A stretch of DNA of 24,223 nt from JBBDSH01 sp040905045 (GTDB lineage Bacteria; Pseudomonadota; Gammaproteobacteria; Eutrophobiales; Eutrophobiaceae). The position numbers and the translations under genes are program-made. This document shows positions 1-7,128 of this stretch, piece after piece (within the stretch, counting starts at the first letter, position 1; every line of letters starts with the position of its first letter). The notes beneath the pieces are model-generated. The model saw nothing but the letters and a program-made list of their open reading frames with translations, did not search any database and was not told the origin of the DNA. The stretch lies in contig JBBDSH010000072.1 in assembly GCA_040905045.1 (NCBI GenBank), forward strand, positions 1 to 24,223. Direction: 5' to 3'.

Positions 1-16
1 GAGGTAGGATTTATTG

Positions 17-135
17 AAGGCACAAGGCACAAGGCACAAGGCACAAGGCACAAGGTGCAAGGTTCAAGGTGCTAAGGGTAAAGGATAAAAATGACTTACC
101 TTACTTCTTGAGCCTTGAGCCTTGAACCTTGTACC
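17..135. repeat. Heptamer inverted array A1
   Basis: Five exact tandem AAGGCAC units (17-51) are followed by three variant units AAGGTGC, AAGGTTC, AAGGTGC (52-72). After a degenerate centre (73-98) comes a right arm of the complementary type, AGCCTTG/AACCTTG, to about 135. The two arms are inverted relative to each other, so a transcript could fold into a hairpin. It lies upstream of the GFA-type gene. Same family as the arrays near 6.5, 7.1, 12.1, 18.3, 19.7, 20.9 and 23.3 kb. Confidence 0.9.
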
Positions 136-222
136 TGATAGCTGTAAACGTGACAGACAGGGCGGGGTTCTGGCATGCTGAATACATGAGTGTATGTCAC
201 AAACAGTAAGAGGAGAGAGACG

Positions 223-630
223 ATGAAGCTGACGGGTCATTGTTATTGCGGTGATGTTCAATACGAGGCGAACGGCGATCCCGTACTCAAGGTTCAGTGC
301 TGCTGCCGGGAATGCCAGTACACGTCGGGCGGTGGCCCCAACTATACCATCGGCATGCCCGAGGGCGGTTTTCAATATACCGCCGGCAAACCGCGGGAAT
401 TCAAGCGCACGGATATCGACAATGGGATCACGCGCGAGTTCTGTCCCCGTTGCGGCAGCCAGATCCTGGCGCGGGCGCCGGCGGTGCCGGGCGTCGTACT
501 GCTCAAGGTGGGCACACTGGACAATCCGGCGGATTTCGGCCAGCCGGAAATGGTTATCTTTACCGTCGACAAGCAGGGCTTCCATCATATCCCCGAGGGT
601 GTGCCCGCATTCGAGCACGCGCCGGGCTGA
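223..630 (+). CDS. GFA-family zinc protein (CENP-V/GFA domain)
   Basis: A 135-residue protein of the glutathione-dependent formaldehyde-activating enzyme-like family. These small cytoplasmic proteins bind zinc through paired cysteines and are proposed to act on glutathione or other thiol adducts. Visible motifs are CYCGDVQYE near the N-terminus, CCCRECQ around residues 26-32 and FCPRCGSQI in the middle, the usual Cys pattern and size. I chose the ATG at 223 because AGGAGAGAGA lies just upstream; a GTG at 190 would add 11 residues without family support. The gene follows array A1 and precedes the LOG-family gene by 50 bp. The substrate cannot be inferred; the family name should not be read as proof of formaldehyde chemistry. 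Confidence 0.85.
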   Translation: MKLTGHCYCGDVQYEANGDPVLKVQCCCRECQYTSGGGPNYTIGMPEGGFQYTAGKPREFKRTDIDNGITREFCPRCGSQILARAPAVPGVVLLKVGTLDNPADFGQPEMVIFTVDKQGFHHIPEGVPAFEHAPG

Positions 631-680
631 TGCTGAGTTGAGCGCGTGATGGGTGTCATGTTTGTTATGTACGGCTCTCG

Positions 681-1271
681 GTGTCGCCCGTGAATTCCGT
701 TTGTGTTTTTGCCGGCTCCAGTATCGGACGCAGCGAGGAGTACGCCGAAGGCGCACGGAAACTGGCACGCGAACTGGTCACGCGTGATTACACGCTGGTC
801 TACGGCGGCGGCAATGTCGGCCTCATGGGCGTACTGGCGCAGTCGGTCATGGAAGGGGGAGGACGGGTCATCGGTGTCATCCCGGAAGCACTGAAGCTGC
901 GGGAAGTGGCGGATTATTCCATTACCGAACTGAAGGTGGTCCATTCCATGCACGAGCGCAAGGCGCTGATGTCGGATCTTTCCGACGGCGTCATCGCCCT
1001 GCCCGGCGGCCTGGGAACATTGGAGGAGCTGTTCGAGATGCTAACCTGGGCTCAGCTCGGGTTTCACGCCCGGCCCGTGGCGCTGCTCAACGCCGCGGGC
1101 TATTACAACACCCTGCTGGAATTCCTGGACCGGGTTGTCGATGAGGGATTCATGCGGCCGCAGCACCGGGAACTGCTCCTCACGGGTAGCGAACCCGGTC
1201 CGTTGCTGGACGCCATGAATACCTGGCAGAGTCCGATCAGCAAACGCTGGCTGGAACGCGGCGAGACCTGA
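681..1271 (+). CDS. LOG-family cytokinin riboside 5'-monophosphate phosphoribohydrolase (TIGR00730 type)
   Basis: A 196-residue Rossmann-fold protein of the LOG/lysine-decarboxylase-like family. Family members release the base from nucleoside 5'-monophosphates; in bacteria they probably take part in nucleotide salvage or house-cleaning. Diagnostic motifs are GGGNVGLMG (about residues 42-50) and PGGLGTLEELFEMLTW (about 108-123), the phosphoribosyl-binding and catalytic Glu region. The start is a GTG at 681; the ATG codons just upstream (649, 658, 667) are out of frame, and another GTG lies at 690. It ends 9 bp from the convergent methyltransferase gene. Older annotations call this family lysine decarboxylase, which is not supported by its chemistry. 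Confidence 0.9.
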   Translation: MSPVNSVCVFAGSSIGRSEEYAEGARKLARELVTRDYTLVYGGGNVGLMGVLAQSVMEGGGRVIGVIPEALKLREVADYSITELKVVHSMHERKALMSDLSDGVIALPGGLGTLEELFEMLTWAQLGFHARPVALLNAAGYYNTLLEFLDRVVDEGFMRPQHRELLLTGSEPGPLLDAMNTWQSPISKRWLERGET

Positions 1272-1280
1272 ACGGCGCGT

Positions 1281-1946
1281 TTACTTCTTATTGCTGACGG
1301 AAATTCCCGCGTTGCCCTCGCGCACGTAACGGGTCTCCAGTTGCGGGTGGTTGTCTATAACACGGCGATATTCGCGGATGCCGTCCATGCGCGTATGGAA
1401 AACGTTATGCGCGGCGATAATGCCGCCGGATCGCACCAGCGGCAGCACCAGTTCCAGGTAGCGGACGTAATCGGGTTTCCAGGCGTCGATGAAGACCAGG
1501 TCGAAGGGACCTTCCAGTCGGGGAATTTCTTCCACGGCGTCGCCCGGCCGCACGTCGATGATCGCCTCCATGCCGATTTCACCGATGTTCTTCCGTGCAA
1601 GTTGATAACGTTCATCATCGATCTCCAGGGTGAGGAGATTGCCGCCGGTTTCGCGCAGTCCCAGTCCCATCCAGATGGCGGAATAACCGTTGGAGGTGCC
1701 GATTTCCAGGACGCGCCGGGCATCCATGTCGCGGATCAAATCCTCCAGGTAAGTACCTTCGGCGGGCGCGATGTTCATCATACCGCGCTGCGTCTCGCGC
1801 ATGTATTCCAGATACTCCAGGATCGTGGCGCGCGCCGTGTTATCCCCTGCATGAACTGACACTGGACCCGGAAGCAGGAAGCTGAAGAACAGAAGCAGAG
1901 AGGCGGTCCGCCTGGTGTCATGTCCCGGAATTCTTGATACGGTCAT
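1281..1946 (-). CDS. Class I SAM-dependent O-methyltransferase with N-terminal signal peptide
   Basis: About 221 residues. After a basic segment (RIPGHDTRR) there is a hydrophobic stretch LLLFFSFLLPGP ending at VHAGD, which reads as a Sec signal peptide. The mature part has methyltransferase motif I, VLEIGTSNGYSAIWMG, the acidic LEIDDERY after strand 2, and VFIDAWKPDY. This is the pattern of the caffeoyl-CoA/catechol-type O-methyltransferases. The ATG at 1946 is preferred; a more distal start at 1979 would run into the divergent gene's leader. It is transcribed divergently from the DpgC-like gene, so the two may share a control region. A periplasmic SAM-dependent enzyme is unexpected because SAM is cytoplasmic; the segment might instead be a membrane anchor. 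Substrate unknown. Confidence 0.8.
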   Translation of the reverse strand: MTVSRIPGHDTRRTASLLLFFSFLLPGPVSVHAGDNTARATILEYLEYMRETQRGMMNIAPAEGTYLEDLIRDMDARRVLEIGTSNGYSAIWMGLGLRETGGNLLTLEIDDERYQLARKNIGEIGMEAIIDVRPGDAVEEIPRLEGPFDLVFIDAWKPDYVRYLELVLPLVRSGGIIAAHNVFHTRMDGIREYRRVIDNHPQLETRYVREGNAGISVSNKK

Positions 1947-2031
1947 TGCGGCTCCACAGATGTTAAGGTACAGAAACATGAAAAACTATACTGTAAAGCC
2001 ATCCTCTAATAATGCAAACGCCGGAGTACCG

Positions 2032-3465
2032 ATGTCCCATAACAACTCACTGCAACCGGATCAATACCGCCCGCGACTGCTGGCCGCCGGCCTGCCCGAA
2101 GAGGCCGTTAACACGTGGCTGACCGAAATGGCATCCCTGCAGATTGCCGGCGTTTCCAATGCGGACAGCCTTGAGTCGGATGCCCGTGCGGCGGGCACTT
2201 TGATCAACCGTGGCTGGGCATTCTGCGCGGCCCTGCCGCCCAGGTCACAACGCAGCGATGCGGAACGTGCCGCCGGTGATCTCATTGTACGACTTGTTAC
2301 GACCTTATGCCGTGATGTCTGCCGGGTACACCGCAGCACCATGTATGCATTGCTAACGAAAGATTTTCGTCGTTTCATCCGCACTGAAGAACTGGTGTTC
2401 GAGGCGGCGGCACGCTGGCCCGGCCTGTTGCCGAGTCGGGCGGAACTGGAAGCCGAGTCCGGGACAATGCAGAAAGACAAGGACGGACTGGAACTGAATC
2501 AGGGTATATTTTTTTCACAGTTGTTCATGGATCCGCAAGCCGGAATCCATCATCTGCATGCCATGCTGCGGCCGAAGCCGGAATCCGAGGCGCTGCTTGA
2601 CACATTTATAGAACAGGGCGGTATCAAGCTGGACTACGTAACCGTAGAGGTCAAGGGCAAGGCCGGTTATGTCTATTTAAGCAATCCACGTTACCTCAAT
2701 GCCGAGGATGATCTCACCAGTGCCGATCTGGAAACCGCGGTGGACCTTGTGTTACTGCATCCGCATATCGATATCGGTGTCCTGCGCGGCGGACCGATTG
2801 ATCATCCCAAGTACCACGGCCGGCGGGTATTCGGTTCCGGTGTTAACCTGACCAAGATCTACCAGGGAAAACTGCCCTATCTGATGTTCCTGACTCGTGA
2901 CATCGCGCCGTTGAACAAGCTTTATTACGGTCTGGCCGGCGATACCTGGAACGAGGACGATCCCCACAACACGCTGGAGAAGCCGTGGCTGGCCGCTGTG
3001 GAAACCTTCGCCATCGGCGGCGGCTGCCAGCTTCTTCTGGTAATGGACTATGTTCTGGCTGAAGCCGGTTCGTACTTCAGTCTGCCGGCCCGTAAGGAAG
3101 GCATAATTCCCGGCGTTGCCAATCTGCGGCTTGCCCGTTTCGTCGGTGAGAGCGCGGCGCGGGAGGGAATCCTGTTTGACAAACAATTTGATGCTGAGAG
3201 CCCGGAAGCGGCCGGCCGGATCAACCGGGTGGTCGCGCCGGGTGACATGGATGCGGCTATCGAGGAATTTATTGGAAATGCGCTGGACTCGGGCATGGTC
3301 AGCGCCGCCGGCAATCGCAAAGTTCTTCGCATCGGCCAGGAGAACCTGGAACTCTACCGCCGCTATATGGCCAATTTCGCCGAGATCCAGGCTTGGTGCC
3401 ACCTGAGTCCGCAGTTGATCCAGAACCTGGAGAAATACTGGAACGCCAGGGAGCGAAAGCTGTGA
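2032..3465 (+). CDS. DpgC-like crotonase-fold protein (cofactor-independent dioxygenase family candidate)
   Basis: About 477 residues, well above the roughly 260 of ordinary enoyl-CoA hydratases. The C-terminal half carries crotonase-fold signatures: VYLSNPRYLNAEDD, the oxyanion-hole region GRRVFGSGVNLTKIYQGKLP, and ETFAIGGGCQLLLVMDYVLA around residue 324 on. The long helical N-terminal extension plus this core resembles DpgC, the 3,5-dihydroxyphenylacetyl-CoA 1,2-dioxygenase that needs no metal or flavin. No DpgA/B/D or peptide synthetase genes are nearby, so the physiological substrate is probably different. I chose the ATG at 2032 (GGAG 5 nt upstream); the ATG at 1978 with AAGG upstream is also possible and would add 18 residues. 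An ordinary hydratase/isomerase role cannot be excluded. Confidence 0.72.
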   Translation: MSHNNSLQPDQYRPRLLAAGLPEEAVNTWLTEMASLQIAGVSNADSLESDARAAGTLINRGWAFCAALPPRSQRSDAERAAGDLIVRLVTTLCRDVCRVHRSTMYALLTKDFRRFIRTEELVFEAAARWPGLLPSRAELEAESGTMQKDKDGLELNQGIFFSQLFMDPQAGIHHLHAMLRPKPESEALLDTFIEQGGIKLDYVTVEVKGKAGYVYLSNPRYLNAEDDLTSADLETAVDLVLLHPHIDIGVLRGGPIDHPKYHGRRVFGSGVNLTKIYQGKLPYLMFLTRDIAPLNKLYYGLAGDTWNEDDPHNTLEKPWLAAVETFAIGGGCQLLLVMDYVLAEAGSYFSLPARKEGIIPGVANLRLARFVGESAAREGILFDKQFDAESPEAAGRINRVVAPGDMDAAIEEFIGNALDSGMVSAAGNRKVLRIGQENLELYRRYMANFAEIQAWCHLSPQLIQNLEKYWNARERKL

Positions 3466-3494
3466 GCCGGTTTCTCCCACGAACCGTATGCGGG

Positions 3495-3884
3495 CTAGGA
3501 TCCGACTATTCCGATATCGCCAAGCAGGTAACGGATCACATCGATATAATCGATAATCAGGGAGATAAAATTACTGATAAACAGCGCATGAATGTAGATC
3601 CCGAACGGTGTTTTCAGCTGAATTTTTTGTCGTCGTTGCCAGAGATAGATAAGCAGCGGTGTCCATAAAATTATATGTGACAGTCCCAGGATGCGGGTGT
3701 AATCGAAATAGCTGAACAGCAGATTCATGAACGGCATGTTGGCGAGCATGGCGGCCAGGACCCAACGCGCTTCCACGTGGCGCCAGGCAAAGACGGCGGC
3801 GCTGGCGATGTTCAGGAACACCAGCCAGAATACCCAGATGACCACCCATGTTGGTTGCGACATCAGGTGTTGATGAAAGGTCAT
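3495..3884 (-). CDS. Small integral membrane protein, function unknown
   Basis: A 129-residue hydrophobic protein that I cannot assign to a named family. Four membrane segments are visible: WVVIWVFWLVFLNIASAAVF, WVLAAMLANMPFMNLLFSYF, ILGLSHIILWTPLLIYLW, and a final one around FISNFISLIIDYIDVIRYLL. The loop WQRRQKIQLK is basic and probably cytoplasmic. The ATG at 3884 is preferred over a GTG at 3893 because GGAAGAA lies directly before it. It converges with the DpgC-like gene, 29 bp apart. Confidence 0.7.
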   Translation of the reverse strand: MTFHQHLMSQPTWVVIWVFWLVFLNIASAAVFAWRHVEARWVLAAMLANMPFMNLLFSYFDYTRILGLSHIILWTPLLIYLWQRRQKIQLKTPFGIYIHALFISNFISLIIDYIDVIRYLLGDIGIVGS

Positions 3885-3998
3885 TTCTTCCACGGAGTCT
3901 GCCCCTTGTTGGAATCAAAACTTGTTGGATTCAAGGACGGCTTTAATGTTACAGGGGATGTATTAGCTGCGAGGTTTGGCAGCGGAGTGAAACGGAGC

Positions 3999-4057
3999 CT
4001 GTAGGAGGCGCGCCCCCGCGCCGAATATAATGGTTCGACAATTCGCGACGGGGTCGG
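3999..4057. repeat. REP-like hairpin element
   Basis: The sequence opens TGTAGGAGGCGCGCCCCCGC, has GCCGAAT near 4019-4026, and a complementary-looking ATTCGCGACGGGGTCGGC segment after a short spacer. The TGTAGGAG head plus a GC-rich stem is the layout of REP elements in pseudomonads and xanthomonads. No RAYT transposase gene is in the window. The family assignment is from pattern only. Confidence 0.5.
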
Positions 4058-4082
4058 CATTGCATCCTTCGCTCCGTAAACG

Positions 4083-4120
4083 GTGCATCTCCCGGATCAA
4101 GTCCGGGACAGGCTATGCAC
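4083..4120. repeat. Palindromic repeat with GGATCAAGTCC core, copy 1
   Basis: An inner stem CCCGGA/TCCGGG with loop TCAAG (4091-4107) sits inside an outer GTGCAT/ATGCAC pair (4083-4088 and 4115-4120). A related copy with the same core and the following CAGGCT is at 24171-24189. It lies downstream of the dehalogenase-like gene's stop codon but lacks a T-tract, so intrinsic terminator activity is doubtful. Confidence 0.65.
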
Positions 4121-4181
4121 CACTTCCCCCACAAGCAGGGTTTGGCATCGGAGTGTAAAGAAGCCCATCGGATTCTTGTAG

Positions 4182-6407
4182 CTAGTGACGAGTCGCTTTC
4201 CCCTGCCGGTATATTTCCGGTTTGATGGCCTTGCGATAGGCCTCGACTCCGCGGTTGCGATCCGGCCCCGAGATATCGCTGTCCGGCGCCGGCGCCAAAT
4301 CGGGCGGATAGCAGGCCAGTTTCTGTTCTTCCGGTTTTATGGGTTGGCGGAAGACCAGTTGCCGGGCGTTACTGCGTTTTGCCGGTATGACTTTGCCGTT
4401 GTCGTCGGTATCCAGATCCCACCACCATTTTTTCACCGGGTTGATACGGCCGTTGCCGATTTTATCGTCCAGCTTTGCAATCCATTTGCGGGTAAACGGC
4501 AGGTGCATGGCCGCCCAGAGGAAAGGGCGTTCCTTCAGCACGCCTTCGATGTTCCAGGGACAGGTCTTCATGCAGCGGCCGCAGGCCGATCCTCCGGGAT
4601 TGGTGATGCGGTAGCGGGCACACTTCTCCACGTCCGGTTTCCACATCTCGTAACCGTTGAACATGATCTTGTCGCCGAAGGGAATGGCGGAGCAGGGGCA
4701 TTCCCGCGCGCACTTGTTGCACTGGTTGCAGAAGTCCTGCAGGCCGAAGTCCACCGGCTTGTCCGGTTCCAGGGGCATGTCCGTGGTAATGACGCCGGAC
4801 TTGAAGCGCGGTCCGACGAAGGGATTGAGCACCAGCTCGCCGATGCGGCTCAGCTCGCCCAGGCCGGCTTCCAGGATAATGGGGATATGCAGTACATCCT
4901 GATCCATGGAGGAATGGCAGCGTGCCGGGTAGCCCAGGCTGCGAATGTGTGAACTGACGATGCCGCCCGTGAGCTGTGCCCGGAGATAACCGCGCATGCT
5001 CTGGGCGCCGCTGATCCAGTCGTCGCCGGAAGCGCCTTCCATGGTCTCGTAACCCTGGTCGATGAGGATGGCGATGCCGTATTTGTGATAAGGCGTGATG
5101 GGACTGCCGTCCGAGTCATGGGAATACCAGGCGTAGTTCTTCAGTTCACAGATGCCGACCATATCCGCACCGAGATAATAAAGGGCGGCCTTGATGGCGT
5201 CGGCGTTTTTCCCGGGATCATCGGTGCCGGGCGCGGTTTGTCCCGCCGGGGTGCCCGACTGCAACGGTACCCTGGCGCTCATCAGGGGCGCGGTGGCATG
5301 GCTGAAGGGGGATTTGGGGACAAAGCGCCTGACCTGATATTGCGTTTTTTCACCCAGGTCGCCTTTGGCGGCGCGCAGGAACATGTTATGCCGCTTCGGC
5401 ACACGCGGGATGTTGTCCGCGTCGATGAGGGTGGTGGTGGACTCGACACGTTTCAGTTTCTCCATGGGAAACGGGCCCAGGTGGAAGGAGCGGTTTTTAT
5501 ACGGCCGGCCGGCGTAACCGGGCCGGCTGCCGTTGAAGCCGAACCACCAGCCGGGGCCGTGGGCGCGCCATTGATCCCGCAATCCGCGGGAAGTCAGCGG
5601 TTTGTCCGCGGCCAGGGTTAGCGTGGTGGAGACGGCGGCCGTGCCGAAGCCCGTACCCAGATAGGGATTACTGATCCCGCCGGCGCCGTTGCCCCCGGAT
5701 TCGGCCAGGCCCGAGGCCAGCAGCAGGCGGTCAAAATCCAGTTCCCGGGCGGTGGCGGTATGGGTGCGGGCGTCAAAGCCCAGGAACCGCAGGTAGCAGG
5801 TCATGACGCCGGCTATCTCTGCGGCGAGGACGGCGGCGCGCTGTGCCTGGGTATTCCTCAGCCACTCATAGCCGGGTTCGCCGGGTTCGGGATCGCGGCT
5901 GTATTCCACCAGGATGATCAGGGCATGGCTGTGACCGGCGAGTTCCGTGGTTTTATCCACCTGCATATCGGTATGCTGTGTGGTAAAGACGGACTGTTCC
6001 GGTCCCGCCCGCTTCCCTTGATCAGTATCGGCCCGGCTCTGTTGCAGGGAGGCATTCTCCACCGGCGTTGCCAGGTGCATGGACCCGTCGATCCGGCAAA
6101 CGGCGGCCATGCCGGCGTCAAGAAAATAACAGGCTGCTTTCATGTGCCTGGCGCGCTCTTCCGCATCGGTGGGGATGGGCGCTTCGTCTTTGGCCGACGT
6201 GCCGGTGCGCATGTTGTCGACCACATCCATGTACGGTTGCATGGAATTGGCCAGAGACAGTGGATTTTCCGGATCCGACAGTTGCAACGACTCCGCCGCA
6301 CCGGAGATATGGCCGTGCGCAGGTGTCTGGGCACGCGCCAGCCGTTCCAGCGGGTACGGACCCAGATGCATGGGGCGGCGGCGGGAGGAAAACAGTTTGA
6401 CGGTCAT
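4182..6407 (-). CDS. Reductive dehalogenase (RdhA) homologue, cytoplasmic type with duplicated N-terminal half
   Basis: A 741-residue protein. Its C-terminal part has two [4Fe-4S] motifs, CNQCNKCARECP near residues 559-570 and a second set ending CGRCMKTCPWN near 607-618. This is the arrangement of corrinoid-dependent reductive dehalogenases. Just before them lies LNPFVGPRFKSGVITTDMPL, typical of the RdhA corrinoid domain. The N-terminal half repeats the same plan without cysteines: MHLGPYPLERL versus FHLGPFPMEKL (about residue 307), and NPYLGTGFG versus NPFVGPRFK. This fits the NpRdhA/BhbA-like group with a degenerate first domain. There is no twin-arginine signal and no rdhB anchor gene, suggesting a soluble cytoplasmic enzyme. 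No C-terminal flavin reductase domain is fused, so an external electron donor is needed. Dehalogenation is inferred; a quinol- or epoxyqueuosine-reductase-like reaction is a weaker alternative. Confidence 0.85.
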   Translation of the reverse strand: MTVKLFSSRRRPMHLGPYPLERLARAQTPAHGHISGAAESLQLSDPENPLSLANSMQPYMDVVDNMRTGTSAKDEAPIPTDAEERARHMKAACYFLDAGMAAVCRIDGSMHLATPVENASLQQSRADTDQGKRAGPEQSVFTTQHTDMQVDKTTELAGHSHALIILVEYSRDPEPGEPGYEWLRNTQAQRAAVLAAEIAGVMTCYLRFLGFDARTHTATARELDFDRLLLASGLAESGGNGAGGISNPYLGTGFGTAAVSTTLTLAADKPLTSRGLRDQWRAHGPGWWFGFNGSRPGYAGRPYKNRSFHLGPFPMEKLKRVESTTTLIDADNIPRVPKRHNMFLRAAKGDLGEKTQYQVRRFVPKSPFSHATAPLMSARVPLQSGTPAGQTAPGTDDPGKNADAIKAALYYLGADMVGICELKNYAWYSHDSDGSPITPYHKYGIAILIDQGYETMEGASGDDWISGAQSMRGYLRAQLTGGIVSSHIRSLGYPARCHSSMDQDVLHIPIILEAGLGELSRIGELVLNPFVGPRFKSGVITTDMPLEPDKPVDFGLQDFCNQCNKCARECPCSAIPFGDKIMFNGYEMWKPDVEKCARYRITNPGGSACGRCMKTCPWNIEGVLKERPFLWAAMHLPFTRKWIAKLDDKIGNGRINPVKKWWWDLDTDDNGKVIPAKRSNARQLVFRQPIKPEEQKLACYPPDLAPAPDSDISGPDRNRGVEAYRKAIKPEIYRQGKATRH

Positions 6408-6442
6408 ACCGGGGCGATTACCTGCAGCTGACGGTTTTTATT

Positions 6443-6471
6443 ATCATATTGAAAATGTACTTATTGTTACA
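6443..6471 (-). promoter_or_regulatory. Candidate promoter for the dehalogenase-like gene
   Basis: On the minus strand, TGTAAC (6466-6471) and TATGAT (6443-6448) are separated by 17 bp, ahead of the start codon at 6407. The region is markedly AT-rich compared with its surroundings. The -35 box is a poor match. The -35 also begins TGTA-N8-TACA, a weak inverted repeat that could be an operator or chance. Confidence 0.3.
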
Positions 6472-6479
6472 GAATGATG

Positions 6480-6620
6480 CAAGGGGAAAGGGGTAAGGGG
6501 CAAGGGACAAGGTGAAAGGTGAAAGGTGAAAGGAGCAAGGCTCAAGGCTCAAGGTTCAAGGTTCAAGGTGAAAGGGGCAAGGGATGAGCTTCGCCTTGTT
6601 TCTTGAGCTTTGTCCCTTGT
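6480..6620. repeat. Heptamer inverted array A2a, abutting the S23-type gene
   Basis: A long purine-rich arm (about 6480-6581) contains units such as CAAGGTG, AAAGGTG, CAAGGCT and CAAGGTT in a 7-bp register. It is followed by a short complementary arm (GCCTTGTTTCTTGAGC, then CTTTGTCCCTTG) to 6620. Only five bases separate this arm from the stop codon of the four-helix-bundle gene. The left arm is much longer than the right; the missing complement lies beyond the gene, in array A2b at 7073-7122. Confidence 0.88.
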
Positions 6621-6625
6621 ATTTT

Positions 6626-6979
6626 TTACGAACTCCGCTTCCTGATCGCCTTTATAAGGCTGTGAAGCATCCTTGATACTTCTTCGACTTCGGTTAACCA
6701 TTGTTCCCCTTGCGGCCCGTTGATATAGCCGATATCCATACCGATACGAATCTGTGCCCGGAGTTCACCGGCGGAGCCTTTGGCATAGTTGAGAAAATTC
6801 GCGATCTCCTTGTTGGTTCCACGCTCATAGCCTTCGGCGATATTCGACGGAATGGAGAGACCTGAGCGAGTAATCTGATCGCGAAACCCATAGTCCTTCA
6901 GGCCGGACAACGATTTGTAAATATTTCCGCTCAGACGGGCGGACTTTTTCCAGACATCCAGGTCTTCAAAACGTGCCAT
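6626..6979 (-). CDS. Four-helix-bundle protein of the S23 / 23S rRNA intervening-sequence family
   Basis: A 117-residue protein with the hallmarks of the S23/IVS family (TIGR02436 type): MARFEDLDVWKKS at the start, ITRSGLSIPSNIAEGYERG in the middle and NFLNYAKGSAGELRAQI after it. Four amphipathic helices are expected. Relatives are encoded inside 23S rRNA intervening sequences of some bacteria, and the family is related to Avd, the accessory protein of diversity-generating retroelements that binds nucleic acid and reverse transcriptase. No 23S rRNA, reverse transcriptase or variable repeat is present here. The ATG at 6979 (GGAAAAC upstream) is preferred to a TTG at 6988. Heptamer arrays lie directly after the stop codon and about 90 bp before the start. 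The molecular role of free-standing members is unknown. Confidence 0.9.
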   Translation of the reverse strand: MARFEDLDVWKKSARLSGNIYKSLSGLKDYGFRDQITRSGLSIPSNIAEGYERGTNKEIANFLNYAKGSAGELRAQIRIGMDIGYINGPQGEQWLTEVEEVSRMLHSLIKAIRKRSS

Positions 6980-7072
6980 GTTTTCCAATCGAGAATTAGA
7001 AGTTCCAGAATGAAAATATGATACTTGCTATAAGCGGCAAGGCCCGGTACAGAACAAACCCGCTCTATCCTC

Positions 7073-7122
7073 CCTTGAGCCTTGTCCCTTGAACCTTGAA
7101 CCTTGAACCTTGACCCTTGTGC
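7073..7122. repeat. Heptamer array A2b (right-arm type only)
   Basis: Units of the CTTG type run through CTTGAGC, CTTGTCC, three CTTGAAC units, CTTGACC and CTTGTG. There is no substantial CAAGG arm next to it; its complement is the long left arm of A2a at 6480-6581. The four-helix-bundle gene therefore sits between the arms of a split array. It begins 7 bp past the stop codon of the TPR/TonB-C gene. Confidence 0.85.
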
Positions 7123-7128
7123 CCGGGT

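Larger units (their letters stand above)
3974..4165. repeat. Non-coding cassette bounded by imperfect 26-bp direct repeats
   Basis: GTTTGGCAGCGGAGTG (from 3974) recurs as GTTTGGCATCGGAGTG (from 4140). Over 26 bp the two copies agree at 22 positions. The 140 bp between them hold two hairpin-forming sequences (3999-4057 and 4083-4120) and no credible ORF. This accounts for most of the 297-bp gap between the membrane protein and the dehalogenase-like gene. Confidence 0.6.

Noticed and set aside
17..72. CRISPR array
   Set aside because: Units are 7 bp and directly tandem with no spacers, and the arms are inverted. No cas gene is present.
2032..3465. Glycopeptide-type biosynthetic cluster
   Set aside because: The DpgC-like gene stands alone, with no type III polyketide synthase or peptide synthetase.
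4182..6407. Respiratory reductive dehalogenase operon
   Set aside because: No twin-arginine signal, no membrane anchor gene rdhB and no rdh regulators are nearby.
6626..6979. True 23S rRNA intervening sequence
   Set aside because: No rRNA sequence flanks the S23-type gene; its neighbours are protein genes.
6480..7122. Diversity-generating retroelement or retron
   Set aside because: An Avd-related protein is present, but there is no reverse transcriptase, template repeat or variable repeat in the window.
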